From Hyphomicrobiales bacterium (GTDB taxonomy: Bacteria > Pseudomonadota > Alphaproteobacteria > Rhizobiales > Beijerinckiaceae): a DNA stretch of 64,000 nucleotides. Position numbers and translations under genes: made by a program. The stretch lies in contig JAIXSM010000007.1 of the NCBI GenBank assembly GCA_027484655.1, forward strand, positions 1 through 64,000. Direction: 5' to 3'. Shown one piece after another: positions 45,109 to 54,600 of this stretch. The notes beneath the pieces were generated by a model that made no database searches, had not been told where the DNA came from, and saw only the letters and a list, made by a program, of their open reading frames with translations. Position 1 is the stretch's first letter. Each line of letters begins with the position of its first letter.

Positions 45109-45232
45109 GGCGCGGCCCCCTCCCGGGCGCCATCCCCATCATTGAAGCACAAACGAGCGGGCGCGACTCCCTCTCCCTTGAAATGGGGGAGGCTCGGCGC
45201 CGTATGGCGCCGGGGAGGGTGACAGCGCGCTA
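45109..45232. repeat. Palindromic repeat cluster upstream of the DUF559 gene
   Basis: Contains a truncated CCCCTCCCGGGCGCCATC block, the module ATCATTGAAGCACAAAC (45138-45154) followed by GAGCGGGCGCGACTCCCTCT, and a palindromic block with GGCGCCGTATGGCGCC. These are the same modules as at 45640-45995. Confidence 0.75.
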
Positions 45233-45274
45233 TTGCGATTCCATTCTGATTTTTTTCAGGATGGAATTGTGCTG

Positions 45275-45631
45275 ATGGATTCTCTGGCGAAAACATTGGG
45301 ACGCGCGCGCACGTTGCGCAAAAGCATGACAGCCGCCGAGCGGATCCTGTGGAAGAACCTGCGGCGCAACGGTCTTGAGGGATGGCATTTCCGCCGACAG
45401 GCTCCGGTCGGCCCTTACATCGCGGATTTTCTATGCACGCGCGCCGGGCTCATTGTTGAACTCGACGGCGCGCCGCATGAGCGCGAGGACCAGCAGCTAC
45501 ATGATGCGGTTCGCGATGCTTGGCTTACATCGCAAGGTTACCGGGTGCTGCGGCTGCCCAATGAGCTTGTTCTCGGCGCCGGAGAGCTGGCGCTGCAGCG
45601 CATTCGGGCGGAGTTGAGCAAGAGGCGCTGA
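45275..45631 (+). CDS. DUF559 endonuclease-like protein
   Basis: A 118-residue protein of the DUF559 family, related to the Vsr/PD-(D/E)XK nuclease fold. Conserved segments are LRKSMTAAERILWKNLR, HFRRQAPVGPYIADFLC, the catalytic-type LIVELDGAPHE and GYRVLRLPNE. ATG 45275 (MDSLAKTLG) is the normal family start; an upstream in-frame ATG adds 14 unrelated residues. Function unknown. The gene is bracketed on both sides by the intergenic repeats, which is notable and may not be chance. Confidence 0.88.
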   Translation: MDSLAKTLGRARTLRKSMTAAERILWKNLRRNGLEGWHFRRQAPVGPYIADFLCTRAGLIVELDGAPHEREDQQLHDAVRDAWLTSQGYRVLRLPNELVLGAGELALQRIRAELSKRR

Positions 45632-45639
45632 AGGCCGCC

Positions 45640-45995
45640 CCCTCCCGGGCGCCATCCGGCGCCCACCCTCCCCCGCAAGCGGTGGAGGGAAGCAAACCCT
45701 AATCATTGATGCACAAACCAACGTGCGCGACTCCCTCTCCCGCTAAAGCGGGAGAGGGGCGCCAATCCCCAATCATTGATGCACAAACTAGCGGGCGCGA
45801 ATCCCTCTCCCATGAAATGGGGGAGGGTGGTTTGCGGAGCAAACCGGGAGGGGGCGTTTATAACTGATATATAATTAAGCGCGCGGCGCCCAGCGCGCTA
45901 TGAGACCCCCTCCCGGGCGCCATCCGGCGCCCACCCTCCCCCGCTGAAGCGGTGGAGGGGCGCCAATCCCCATCATTGAAGCACAAACTACAGCC
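45640..45995. repeat. Palindromic repeat cluster downstream of the DUF559 gene
   Basis: A gene-free stretch composed of alternating modules. Module A is CCCCCTCCCGGGCGCCATCC followed by GGCGCCCACCCTCCCCCGC, at about 45641 and 45905. Module B is AATCATTGATGCACAAAC or its variant ATCATTGAAGCACAAAC, at 45701-45718, 45771-45788 and 45972-45988. B is followed by (A/G)CG(T/G)GCGCGA and CCCTCTCCC. A short AT-rich piece with TGATATATAATTAA lies near 45860-45880. Confidence 0.8.
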
Positions 45996-45999
45996 GGCG

Positions 46000-47640
46000 C
46001 TACAGTTCCAGACCGATCTGGCCGGACGCGTTGGTTTCCCGCCGCGCGCGCTTTGAGGACGGGGCGATCCATGGCAGGTGCGGCTTCTTGCCGTCGAACA
46101 GCTCCTCCACAGTAAGAATCTGGATTTTCGCAAAACGCCCATGCAGCGGGCTTTCGTAAAACCCGGCGGCGGCGGCCTCGGTCTTCATGGGTCGCGTCGG
46201 CTCGGCCAGCGTGATGAACACCCCGACCTTCGCCTTCTCCCGATCCACGGTGGCGATGAGGTCGCGGATCATCTTCACGTCCACGTTCTCGCCGCCCTTC
46301 ACGGACACCACCGCCTTCTCGTGGTTGCGCCCGTCCGGCTGAAACCAGATGTACCCATCAACGCCGCCATCCGCGCCCTTGCGCCCGCCCTTGTAGGGCT
46401 GAGCGTTCACAAGCGAGAGCGCCCAGAGCTGGAACTCGTGCTTGTCGGCGCTGGCCAGTTCACGCGCGGCGGCATGGTCGCGCGGCACGCCGAGCACGTC
46501 GAACTGCGCGGTCGGAAACGCATCGCGCAGCCGGTCGCGGATGAGGCCGATGGCGAGATGCGTGATGTCGATGCCGATCCACTGGCGATTGAGCTTTTCC
46601 GCCGCGTGGATCGTCGTGCCGCAGCCGCAGAACGGATCAAGCACCAGATCACCCTCGTTGGACGACGCCTTGATGATGCGCTCCAGCAGGGCGACGGGTT
46701 TTTGAGTTGGGTAGCCGAGGCGTTCGGCGTGGGCTGCATGTAAAGGTGAAATATCGGTCCAAACGTTTGTGACAATCGAGCCTTCTTGTTCTGATAGGTA
46801 GCGCTTGACCCGTATCCTCTTGGATAAGTCGAAACTGCCGTCAGCGTGCCGAGGATAATGAAGCCGGCCTTCATCGTGAAGGCGTTGCATTGTGTCTTTC
46901 TGGAAGCGCCAGCCCTTTTCTGGAAAGCCAAAACCCATCCATTCATACATCATGTTGGGACGCGGATTCGGGCTTGCCGTGTTGTCTAGTTGGTATGGCC
47001 CCCTACCGTCATTGTCGTTGTGGCGATAAAATTTAGAAACATAGTCCGGATCATGCGCCACATATACGGGCCTGAATCGTGAATGCTTTGATTTTGAGAA
47101 ATAAAGTACGACATCAGAAACATCAGAAAACTTCGTCTTCGCGTCGCTATGGGCTGTCTGACGCTTCCATACAATCTCGTTGCGATAATTCGCCACGCCA
47201 AACACCGCATCCAAAAGGATCTTCAGATAGTGGCTCGCCGTTGGGTCGCAGTGCAGATACAGCGAGCCCGTGGGTTTGAGCACGCGGTGCAGTTCGATGA
47301 GGCGCACGGCCATCATGGCCAGATACGCCATCATGTCGTTTTCCTTCAGCACCGCGCGCATGGCGCGCAGCATTTCCGCGGCGTCCGAATGGCCCGAGCG
47401 CATCACGTCGTCGAAGGCGGCCTCGGCGGAATCCGTCCAGTGCCAGGTGTCGTCAAACGCCTCGATCTGGGACTGGCTGCTTTTCCCATCCGGCGACTTG
47501 AACAGCACGTTGTAGTTGGCGTTCGAGTTGAACGGCGGATCGAGATACACGAGATCGACGGACTCGTCCTCGATGTGCTTGCGCAGGATGTCGAGGTTGT
47601 CGCCGTAAAACAGCGCGTCGCTGGCAGGGTTCATCCGCAT
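46000..47640 (-). CDS. Site-specific DNA adenine methyltransferase with C-terminal nuclease-like domain
   Basis: A 546-residue beta-class methyltransferase. The catalytic DPPF motif (residues 34-37) comes before the SAM-binding DPFCGCGTT (335-343), as in type III Mod and CcrM-like enzymes, so the product should be N6-methyladenine. After residue 400 a second domain follows (GRKGADGGVDGYIWF, then AVVSVKGG at 443-450). It resembles the Mrr/PD-(D/E)XK restriction fold, with a Ser in place of the acidic residue before the Val-Lys pair. The start at 47640 (MRMNPASD) is used; ATG 47634 is equally possible. No separate restriction gene is adjacent. Whether it restricts, or only methylates, is open. 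Confidence 0.85.
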   Translation of the reverse strand: MRMNPASDALFYGDNLDILRKHIEDESVDLVYLDPPFNSNANYNVLFKSPDGKSSQSQIEAFDDTWHWTDSAEAAFDDVMRSGHSDAAEMLRAMRAVLKENDMMAYLAMMAVRLIELHRVLKPTGSLYLHCDPTASHYLKILLDAVFGVANYRNEIVWKRQTAHSDAKTKFSDVSDVVLYFSKSKHSRFRPVYVAHDPDYVSKFYRHNDNDGRGPYQLDNTASPNPRPNMMYEWMGFGFPEKGWRFQKDTMQRLHDEGRLHYPRHADGSFDLSKRIRVKRYLSEQEGSIVTNVWTDISPLHAAHAERLGYPTQKPVALLERIIKASSNEGDLVLDPFCGCGTTIHAAEKLNRQWIGIDITHLAIGLIRDRLRDAFPTAQFDVLGVPRDHAAARELASADKHEFQLWALSLVNAQPYKGGRKGADGGVDGYIWFQPDGRNHEKAVVSVKGGENVDVKMIRDLIATVDREKAKVGVFITLAEPTRPMKTEAAAAGFYESPLHGRFAKIQILTVEELFDGKKPHLPWIAPSSKRARRETNASGQIGLEL

Positions 47641-47734
47641 CGCGGCGCCCGGAGCAAAATGGGGCAATACATCGCTCGAATCCCGTTTGTGAAACGGGCG
47701 CCAGCTTAGACTTGAACTTGAATTAAGGGAAGCC

Positions 47735-47945
47735 CCTCTGGACCCCTGATCGCTTCGCGTCCGGGGATGTGGAGTTGGACCGCCCGCCCTCGCAAGCATG
47801 TGAGCTTGGACACGCCCCCTCCCGGGCGCCATCCGGCGCCCACCCTCCCCCGCTGAAGCGGGAGAGGGGCGCCAATCCCCAATCATTGATGCACAAACGA
47901 GCGTGCGCAAAAATGCGCGAAGGGACGCGCGCGGTCCAGATGCGC
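47735..47945. repeat. Palindromic repeat cluster upstream of the methyltransferase gene
   Basis: Contains CGCTTCGCGTCCGGGGATGT (near 47752, as at 35.2 kb), one full module A (about 47812-47870), one module B AATCATTGATGCACAAAC (47881-47898) and GACGCGCGCGGTCCA (near 47925). No gene in the gap 47641-47950; it must hold the methyltransferase promoter, but no clear boxes are visible. Confidence 0.75.
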
Positions 47946-47950
47946 CGCCC

Positions 47951-48472
47951 CTACCCCCGCACGCGGGCTGTCGCCGCAGCGTCCATAACAAGGCCAGCGG
48001 CGCCGATCTCACGCGCCAGCTCTGAAACCTCCCGACCGCCCACCCGCAGGCCGGGCGCGATTTCCGCCAGCGGCGCAAGCACGAACGCGCGTTCAAACAT
48101 GCGCGGATGCGGCACAACGAGCCGCTCGTCGGCGAGGGAAAGATCTCCGTAAGCAAGAAGATCAATATCGAGAACGCGCGGCCCCCAGCGCTCGAAGCGC
48201 ACGCGCCCCGCCGCCGTCTCAAGGGCGAGACACACATCGAGAAGGGCATGGGGCGCAAGGGTTGTGTCGACCAGTGCGCACATGTTGAGAAAATCGGGTT
48301 GGTCGGTCTTGCCCCATGGCGGCGTGCGCCACACGGACGAGCGCGCGACCACAGCGCAGTCGTTGCGCGCGTGCATCGACGCCAGCGCATCGGCGAAGGC
48401 CTGCGCCACATCGCCCAGGTTTCCGCCAAGGCCGATGGCGGCGCGCGCGGCGCCCGCCCCCTCAATCGGCAA
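47951..48472 (-). CDS. folK: 6-hydroxymethyl-7,8-dihydropterin pyrophosphokinase
   Basis: A 173-residue HPPK that activates the pterin for FolP. The N-terminal GLGGNLGD and the signature RVLDIDLLAYGD (with FERWGPRV before it) are intact, as is VPHPRMFERAFVL. The start overlaps folB by 11 bases. Third gene of folP-folB-folK. Confidence 0.94.
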   Translation of the reverse strand: MPIEGAGAARAAIGLGGNLGDVAQAFADALASMHARNDCAVVARSSVWRTPPWGKTDQPDFLNMCALVDTTLAPHALLDVCLALETAAGRVRFERWGPRVLDIDLLAYGDLSLADERLVVPHPRMFERAFVLAPLAEIAPGLRVGGREVSELAREIGAAGLVMDAAATARVRG

Positions 48473-48845
48473 GGTCGGCGCGCTCCATGCGCAGCTTCAT
48501 GCCCACGGCCGCGATGCGCTCGGGGATCGGCGGCTTGAGCTTGCGCACCCGCACCTCCACCGCCCGCACCCGGCCAAAGTGCGCAAGAATGCCCCGCGCC
48601 AGCGCCGCCGCCGCCGCCTCAACCAGCTTGTAGCGCCGCTCGACGAACAGCTTGCGCGTGACGCGCACGATCTCCGCATAATCCAGCGCGTGCTGGAGAT
48701 CATCGCTGCCGGCTTCGCGCGCGATATCCGCCTCCAGCTCCAGATCCACGGTGAACGGCTGGCCGAACTCCTCTTCGTGGGCGTGCCAGCCATGATAGGC
48801 GTGGACCTCAAGCTGCTCGATCAGAATGCGCCCGGTGAGTGTCAT
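48462..48845 (-). CDS. folB: Dihydroneopterin aldolase
   Basis: A 127-residue tunnel-fold enzyme that converts dihydroneopterin to 6-hydroxymethyl-dihydropterin. Family marks are LEVHAYHGWHAHEEEFGQPF, ALDYAEIVRVTRKL and VEAAAAALARGIL, and the conserved Glu and Lys (VRKLKPP) are present. Overlaps folP by 4 bases and folK by 11. Confidence 0.93.
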   Translation of the reverse strand: MTLTGRILIEQLEVHAYHGWHAHEEEFGQPFTVDLELEADIAREAGSDDLQHALDYAEIVRVTRKLFVERRYKLVEAAAAALARGILAHFGRVRAVEVRVRKLKPPIPERIAAVGMKLRMERADLAD

Positions 48846-49804
48846 ACGATGTCCCCGTGGCGCCCTTGAATAGCGCGCAATACGCCTAGCGCCTGCCTGT
48901 GTTCCGCCACATCGTGCACACGCACGATGTCTGCGCCATGGATGGCGCCGTAAAGATGGGCCGCCACGGACCCTGCCACACGCTCGGCGGCCACGTCGAC
49001 GCCCGAAGCTGAGCCGATGCAGCGTTTGCGCGAGGCGCCGAGCAGAACGGGAAGCGCGAATCTGGCCTTCAGTTCCGGCAGGCGGCGGATCAGCTCAAAG
49101 CTCTGAGTATGGGTCTTGCCGAAGCCGATGCCGGGGTCGAGCACGATCCGCTCCCGCGCCACGCCCGCCGCCAGCGCGATGTCGAGCGAGCGGGAGAGGA
49201 AGTCGCAGACCTCGGCGAAGATGTCGATGGACGCGTCGTCCTCGCGACGATTGTGCATGAGCACGCAGAGCGCGCCCGCGTCCGCGGCGACCCGCGCGAG
49301 GTCGGGATCGAACTGGAAGCCCCACACGTCGTTGACGACGCTTGCGCCCGCCTCCAGCGCGGCGCGGGCGACCGGCGCCTTCATGGTGTCGATGGAGATG
49401 GGCGCGGACACGCTCGCCGCCAGCGCGCGGATCACGGGAACCACGCGCGCGATCTCCTCTTCCACGGTGACGGCGGCGGCGCCGGGGCGGGTGGACTCGC
49501 CACCCACGTCCAGAATGTCGGCGCCTTCAGCCGCAAGGCGCTTTCCGTGAGCGATGGCGGCCTCGGGATCGAACCAGCGGCCCCCATCCGAGAAGGAGTC
49601 CGGCGTCACGTTCACCACGCCCATGATGAGCGTGCGCTCGCCCAGCCGAAGCGGAAACCGCGCGGGCGCCAGAGTGCGGGCCGGCTGCGGCGTGGGCGTG
49701 ATGTCCCGGGCGGCCTGCGCCGGGTCGGTCTCGCCCGCCTCCGCCAGCGCCTTCTTCACGCCGCGCACGCCCCGGCCCAGCGCGTAAAGATACTTGTCGA
49801 ACAT
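48842..49804 (-). CDS. folP: Dihydropteroate synthase
   Basis: A 320-residue TIM barrel, target of sulfonamides, with MGVVNVTPDSFSDGG, DVGGESTRPGA and GIGFGKTHTQSFEL. About 55 residues precede the usual family start; they look helical and unrelated. A shorter start is possible, but none has a better context. First gene of the folate operon, 17 bases after aroC on the same strand. Confidence 0.94.
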   Translation of the reverse strand: MFDKYLYALGRGVRGVKKALAEAGETDPAQAARDITPTPQPARTLAPARFPLRLGERTLIMGVVNVTPDSFSDGGRWFDPEAAIAHGKRLAAEGADILDVGGESTRPGAAAVTVEEEIARVVPVIRALAASVSAPISIDTMKAPVARAALEAGASVVNDVWGFQFDPDLARVAADAGALCVLMHNRREDDASIDIFAEVCDFLSRSLDIALAAGVARERIVLDPGIGFGKTHTQSFELIRRLPELKARFALPVLLGASRKRCIGSASGVDVAAERVAGSVAAHLYGAIHGADIVRVHDVAEHRQALGVLRAIQGRHGDIV

Positions 49805-49821
49805 GGTTCGCCCTCGCCTGC

Positions 49822-50940
49822 TCAGCGCGGGAAGGGCCAGCGCGCTCCCACGTCGCCAACCTGCCCGCGATGACGCAGATAGGCATCGGCGAGCACAATA
49901 GCCATCATCGCCTCGCCGACGGGCACAGCGCGAATGCCCACGCAGGGGTCGTGACGGCCCTTGGTGCGGATATCAACCTCGGCGCCGAACCGATCCACAG
50001 AACGGCGGTGCGTGAGAATGGACGACGTCGGCTTCACCGCGAAGCGGGCGACGATGGGCTGGCCCGTCGAAATGCCGCCGAGCACCCCGCCCGCGTGGTT
50101 CGAGAGGTACAGCGGCACGCCATCATTGCCGACCCGCATCTCGTCGGCGTTCTCCTCGCCGGTGAGGGCGGCGGAGGCCATGCCGTCGCCAATCTCGACG
50201 CCCTTCACGGCGTTGATCGACATGAAGGCGGAGGCGATCTCCGCGTCGAGCTTGCCGTAGATCGGCGCGCCCCAGCCCGGCGGAACGCCCTCCGCGACGA
50301 CCTCGATCACCGCGCCGCAGGAAGAGCCCGCCTTGCGCACGCCGTCGAGATACTCTTCCCAGGCGGCAGCGGCCTGCGCGTCGGGGCAGAAGAACGGGTT
50401 TTCATCCACCTGCGCCCAGTCCCAGTTGGCGCGGTCGATCTTGTGCGGGCCCATCTGCACCATGGCGCCGCGAATGGTGACGCCGTGCAGCGCCTTGCGC
50501 GCCACAGCGCCCGCCGCCACGCGCATGGCGGTCTCGCGGGCGGACGAACGCCCGCCGCCGCGATAGTCGCGGATGCCGTACTTGGCGTCGTAGGTCACGT
50601 CCGCATGGCCGGGGCGGTACTGGTGGCGGATCTCGCCGTAGTCCTTGGAGCGCTGGTCCACGTTCTCGATGATGAGCCCGATCGAGGCGCCCGTGGTCAC
50701 CTGCGCGCCAGTCGCCTCGTCGGTCATCACGCCGGAGACGATGCGCACCTGATCGGGCTCCTGCCGCTGGGTGGTGAAGCGCGACTGGCCCGGGCGGCGC
50801 TTGTCGAGAAAGCCCTGAATGTCGGCTTCCGTCAGCGGAATAAGCGGCGGACAGCCGTCCACGACGCAGCCGATGAGCGGCCCGTGGCTCTCACCGAAGG
50901 TCGTGAAGCGGAACAGGTGCCCGAACGTGTTGTGCGACAT
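49822..50940 (-). CDS. aroC: Chorismate synthase
   Basis: A 372-residue FMN-dependent lyase that closes the shikimate pathway. The sequence begins [20 protein letters not shown] and contains [29 protein letters not shown] and GEENADEMR, the standard signatures. Full length. It probably shares a transcript with folP, folB and folK, linking chorismate supply to folate synthesis. Confidence 0.96.
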   Translation of the reverse strand: MSHNTFGHLFRFTTFGESHGPLIGCVVDGCPPLIPLTEADIQGFLDKRRPGQSRFTTQRQEPDQVRIVSGVMTDEATGAQVTTGASIGLIIENVDQRSKDYGEIRHQYRPGHADVTYDAKYGIRDYRGGGRSSARETAMRVAAGAVARKALHGVTIRGAMVQMGPHKIDRANWDWAQVDENPFFCPDAQAAAAWEEYLDGVRKAGSSCGAVIEVVAEGVPPGWGAPIYGKLDAEIASAFMSINAVKGVEIGDGMASAALTGEENADEMRVGNDGVPLYLSNHAGGVLGGISTGQPIVARFAVKPTSSILTHRRSVDRFGAEVDIRTKGRHDPCVGIRAVPVGEAMMAIVLADAYLRHRGQVGDVGARWPFPR

Positions 50941-51006
50941 GTGTTTGGAGCCCGGCGGCTGGGGTGCGCGCTTTGTACGGGCTAAGCCCCGCGCGGGTCA
51001 AATGGG

Positions 51007-51258
51007 TCAGAAATCGAGCATATCCGGAAACTCCCAACCCTCGGGCGCCAGAAGGGCCATGTCCGCAATCAGTTTGTGGAAAGCCCTCGCGTCGCAACAC
51101 CCCTCATCGTCGATGGGAACCGTGAAGGGAGGCCCACCCCAAGGCCACCGCCACCACTCGGCGGTGTTGAGAGGAGTCAATCCTGCGGCGGGATAACAGC
51201 CATATCCCTTGAGCTTGCGCTCCCAGTCCTGCCGAGGCAGGCGTCGAACGGCGATCAT
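51007..51258 (-). CDS. Small hypothetical protein, second gene of a two-gene operon
   Basis: An 83-residue protein, rich in Trp, Pro and Gly (TAEWWRWPWGGPPFTVP), with an acidic C-terminus. No family is recognised. Its ATG overlaps the stop of the gene at 51258-51545 (TGATG), so the two are translated together. Context suggests a paired function, for example a toxin-antitoxin or immunity pair, which is inference only. Confidence 0.55.
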   Translation of the reverse strand: MIAVRRLPRQDWERKLKGYGCYPAAGLTPLNTAEWWRWPWGGPPFTVPIDDEGCCDARAFHKLIADMALLAPEGWEFPDMLDF

Positions 51259-51545
51259 CAGGCTGCGGCTTTCGCCTCATAGTCTCTGGTTATTCGTGGC
51301 GACTGTGCGGAAAGGCTGACGTCCCGTTCCCGAGGACCGGGAACCACGCGAACAGCGCCGCCCACGAGAGATCCAATGATGGTTTCAAGAGCCGGCGCCA
51401 CGTCGCGCAGCACGGCGTCGCGGTCGGGATGCGACAGAAAGAACCCGGGCACATCGTCGCTGTAGACCCGGAGGCCGCCATCGGGGCGTTCCTCGAAAAC
51501 GACCGAGAAAGTGCCCAGTTTTGTAAGCTTCACAATGTCCAGCAT
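51258..51545 (-). CDS. HicB/DUF1902-like small protein, first gene of a two-gene operon
   Basis: A 95-residue protein. The first 55 residues (FSVVFEERPDGGLRVYSDDVPGFFLSHPD and the following helix) resemble the partial RNase-H-like fold of HicB-type antitoxins. The C-terminal 30 residues are not a clear DNA-binding domain. The start is supported by GGAGGTTTGCG before the ATG. If it is an antitoxin, the partner would be the coupled gene at 51007, although that does not resemble HicA. Confidence 0.6.
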   Translation of the reverse strand: MLDIVKLTKLGTFSVVFEERPDGGLRVYSDDVPGFFLSHPDRDAVLRDVAPALETIIGSLVGGAVRVVPGPRERDVSLSAQSPRITRDYEAKAAA

Positions 51546-51597
51546 CGCAAACCTCCAGCTGAAAATGTAATTTCAAAAACCACAAAATACAATTCCG

Positions 51598-51620
51598 CCA
51601 GCGGCGACGCGCGCCGCCGG
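51598..51620 (-). terminator. Probable terminator of the NRPS gene
   Basis: On the minus strand, 13 bases after the NRPS stop, a 9-bp stem (CCGGCGGCG/CGCCGCTGG, one wobble pair) with a 5-base loop is followed by a T-rich tract (TTGTATTTTGTGGTTTTTG). The AT-rich stretch also separates the NRPS from the small-gene operon and may carry that operon's promoter. Confidence 0.5.
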
Positions 51621-51632
51621 CTGTCCAAGGGG

Positions 51633-54600
51633 TCACGCGGCTGTCTTCAGCCCCGCATCGGGGACGTGGTCATCGGCATGGGCGGGAACGTAAGGCTCCG
51701 CCGGCGCGCCGATCCATGCGGTGTTCGCCGGAATGGACTCGCCCTTCATCACCACCGTGAGCGGCCCAAGCTGCGCCCAGTCGCCCACGTTCGTGTCGTA
51801 GAGTACGGTGGCCGCGGCCCCAACCGAAACGCCGTCGCCCAGATACACACGACCCACCTTCATGACGCGATCCTCGTAGAGATGCGTCTGCAGGGCGCAC
51901 AGCGAGTTCAGGACGCAGTAGTCGCCCACGCGCACGCAATCGAACTCGGTGATGTCGAAGGCGTCCATATAAACACCCTTGCCCATCTTCGTGCCGAACA
52001 GGCGCAGGAACCACGGGAGGAAGGGCGTGCCGCGCAGGTGCTCCAGCAGCACCTTGCCGGCAAGGCCGGAGTACAGAACCGCGACGGCCTCCGTGCGCAT
52101 GGCCCACCACGACCACATGGGCTTCACGACGGGCTTGTAGACGCCCATCAGAATCCACTTCACGGCGACGACTGTGAGCGACATGAAGGCGCTCATCATC
52201 AAGGCCGCAACCATGAAGAGCCAGAACACACGGCTCCAATCGCCCGCCAGCAGAGGCTCGGCGATCACCTCGATGGCGAGCACGGCGCCTGTCACAAACA
52301 GCATCGTAGGGAACGAGATATGCACCGCCTCGAAGCTTGCGCGCATGGACTTGCGCCAGAACGAGGGCTCGTAGGTCCAGTTGGCGCCGCCGCCGTCAAA
52401 GCGCTGGCGCACAGGAAGCTTGATCGGCGGCGAGCCGAACCAGGTGTCGTCCGGGGAGATCAGCTCATTGGCCGGCGGCTTCGACTTGATGCCGATGAGA
52501 ACGCCGTCAGGAATGACGGTTCCCACCGGAACCACGGCGTCGTTGCCGACGAACACGCGGGCGCCTGTGTTCACGGTGTCGAGGTACATGTATCCGCGGC
52601 GGATATCCTCGTCGCCAAGCACCACCTCATCGGCGATGAAGTTCTTCGGGCCGACCGAGATCAGATCGTAGCGGCCGGCAAGGTTTGTGGAGACTTCCGC
52701 ATCCTTGCCGATGCCGGCACCCATCATGCGATACCAGCTGCGCATGTAAATAGTGGCCATCAGCGATGACAGCGTGTCGAGCATCACCTCGGTGGCGAGG
52801 GAGACCGTCCACTTGCGCAGGTAAAATCCCGAGAAGATCGAGTACTGGCCGCCGCGGACCCGCGGCAACACAATCCAGCGGATGCCCGCGATCAGGCCCA
52901 CCGAGGCGAGCACCAGCGCGAACGCCATGGGCCACGCCATGAGCGGCACGGACATCAGATAACTCGTCCGATCCACAATGCCGAGCCATTCGTCGACCTG
53001 GTCGAACACCCAGAAGGCGGGGAAGATCGGCAGCAGGCCGAGCGGCGGCACCACGAGAAAGATCATCATGTAGCCGAGAAGAAGCGCCTTGCGGCGCAGC
53101 GGCGATGCGTCAGCCTGCTCCGGGAGCGCCGCAGCATCGACCGCGCCAACCTTGCGGCCGGGAGAGCCATCCCAGGACTCCCAGGGGCCGATGACGGTCC
53201 CGTGGGGGATCGCGGTGAGGTCGCGCATCTCCGCGCCCTCGCCCACGATGCAGTCGTTCTCGATCACGCACGATGTGCCGATGTAGGCGTCGGCCCCGAT
53301 CACGATGGGGCCGATGATGATCTCGTTCCCCTCCACATGGGCGTTGGAGAGCTTGATCTTGCCGCCCAGGCTCGCGCGGTCGCCGATGGTGATCAGGTCG
53401 GCCGCGCCCACATCCAGATCGCCGATGACGACGTCGTCGCCGATGCGGGCGCCCAGCGCGCGCAGGTAGATGGGCAGCAGCGGCGAGCCCTGCATCCACT
53501 TCATGTGGGCAAGGGTCGCGAACCGCTGCACCACCCAGATGCGATAGTGATACACGCCCCACAACGGGTATCGGCCGGGCTTCGTGCGACCGATCACCAG
53601 CCATTTCACGCCAATCGTCACGAAGAGCGTGCCCACGTTGATGAGCACGTACACGCCGAGAAGCGTCAGAACTTCCTGCCACCAGGGCGCGTCCGGCCCT
53701 GTCAGCAGCATGTAGCTGATGAACACGCCAAGCCACTTGGCCGTCATCACGCCGAGAATGATCGGCAGGGTCAGCGCCTGCGCCAGCCCGCACAGGAAAC
53801 GGCGCCGCAACGGCGGCGGCTCGAAGCGCAAGTCACGCGGCGGCCCCATGGTGGCGGCGCGCCCGTCGAGCAGCCCCGCCATGGTCCGCAGAGTGCGGGC
53901 GGCGTAGACATCTTGAAGGGTCAGCGACGCGAGTTCGGGATGCTGGCGCACGAGGCCCAGGAAACGGGCGGCCAGCAGCGAGTGCCCGCCAAGATCGGTG
54001 AAAAAATCCGCGTCGAACGGGATGCTCTGGGGCGGCAGCACCGCCTTTGCGGCCTCCAGCAGCTTCGCCTCGGTTTCGGTGCGCGGCTCCTCCTGCTCCT
54101 CGGTGATTTCAACGGGCGCAAGCGGGATCTTCTTCAACTCGTTGCGGTTCACCTTGCCCGAGGAGAGGCGCGGCAGCTCTGCCAGCGCCTCGTAACGCGA
54201 CGGCGCCATGTAGGCGGGCAGGGTCTCGCGCAGCTTGGCGCGCAGCACCTTCGGCTCAAGGCTCGCGGAGTTGCCGCCCACGGGCACGAGGAAGGCCACG
54301 AGCTGGTCGATGCCATCCTCGTTGCGCATGACCACCGCGGCCTGCGAGACGCCCTCGAGGTCAGCGAGGCGGGATTCGATTTCGCCCAGCTCCACACGGA
54401 ACCCGCGGATTTTGATCTGGTCGTCGATGCGGCCGCGGAAGAGGATGTCCCCCTGCTCGTTCAGCGCCACCGCGTCGCCGGAGCGGTACAGTATGGGATC
54501 CGATCCATCCCCATCGAAGGGGTTGGCGATGAACTTCTCGGCGGTGAGATCGGGACGGCCAAGATAACCGCGGGCCACGCCCGGGCCGCCAATCAGCAGT

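Noticed and set aside
45640-45995. CRISPR-like appearance of regularly repeated 18-mers
   Set aside because: Spacing between copies is irregular (about 70 and 200 bases), the DNA between them is itself repetitive, and no cas gene is present.
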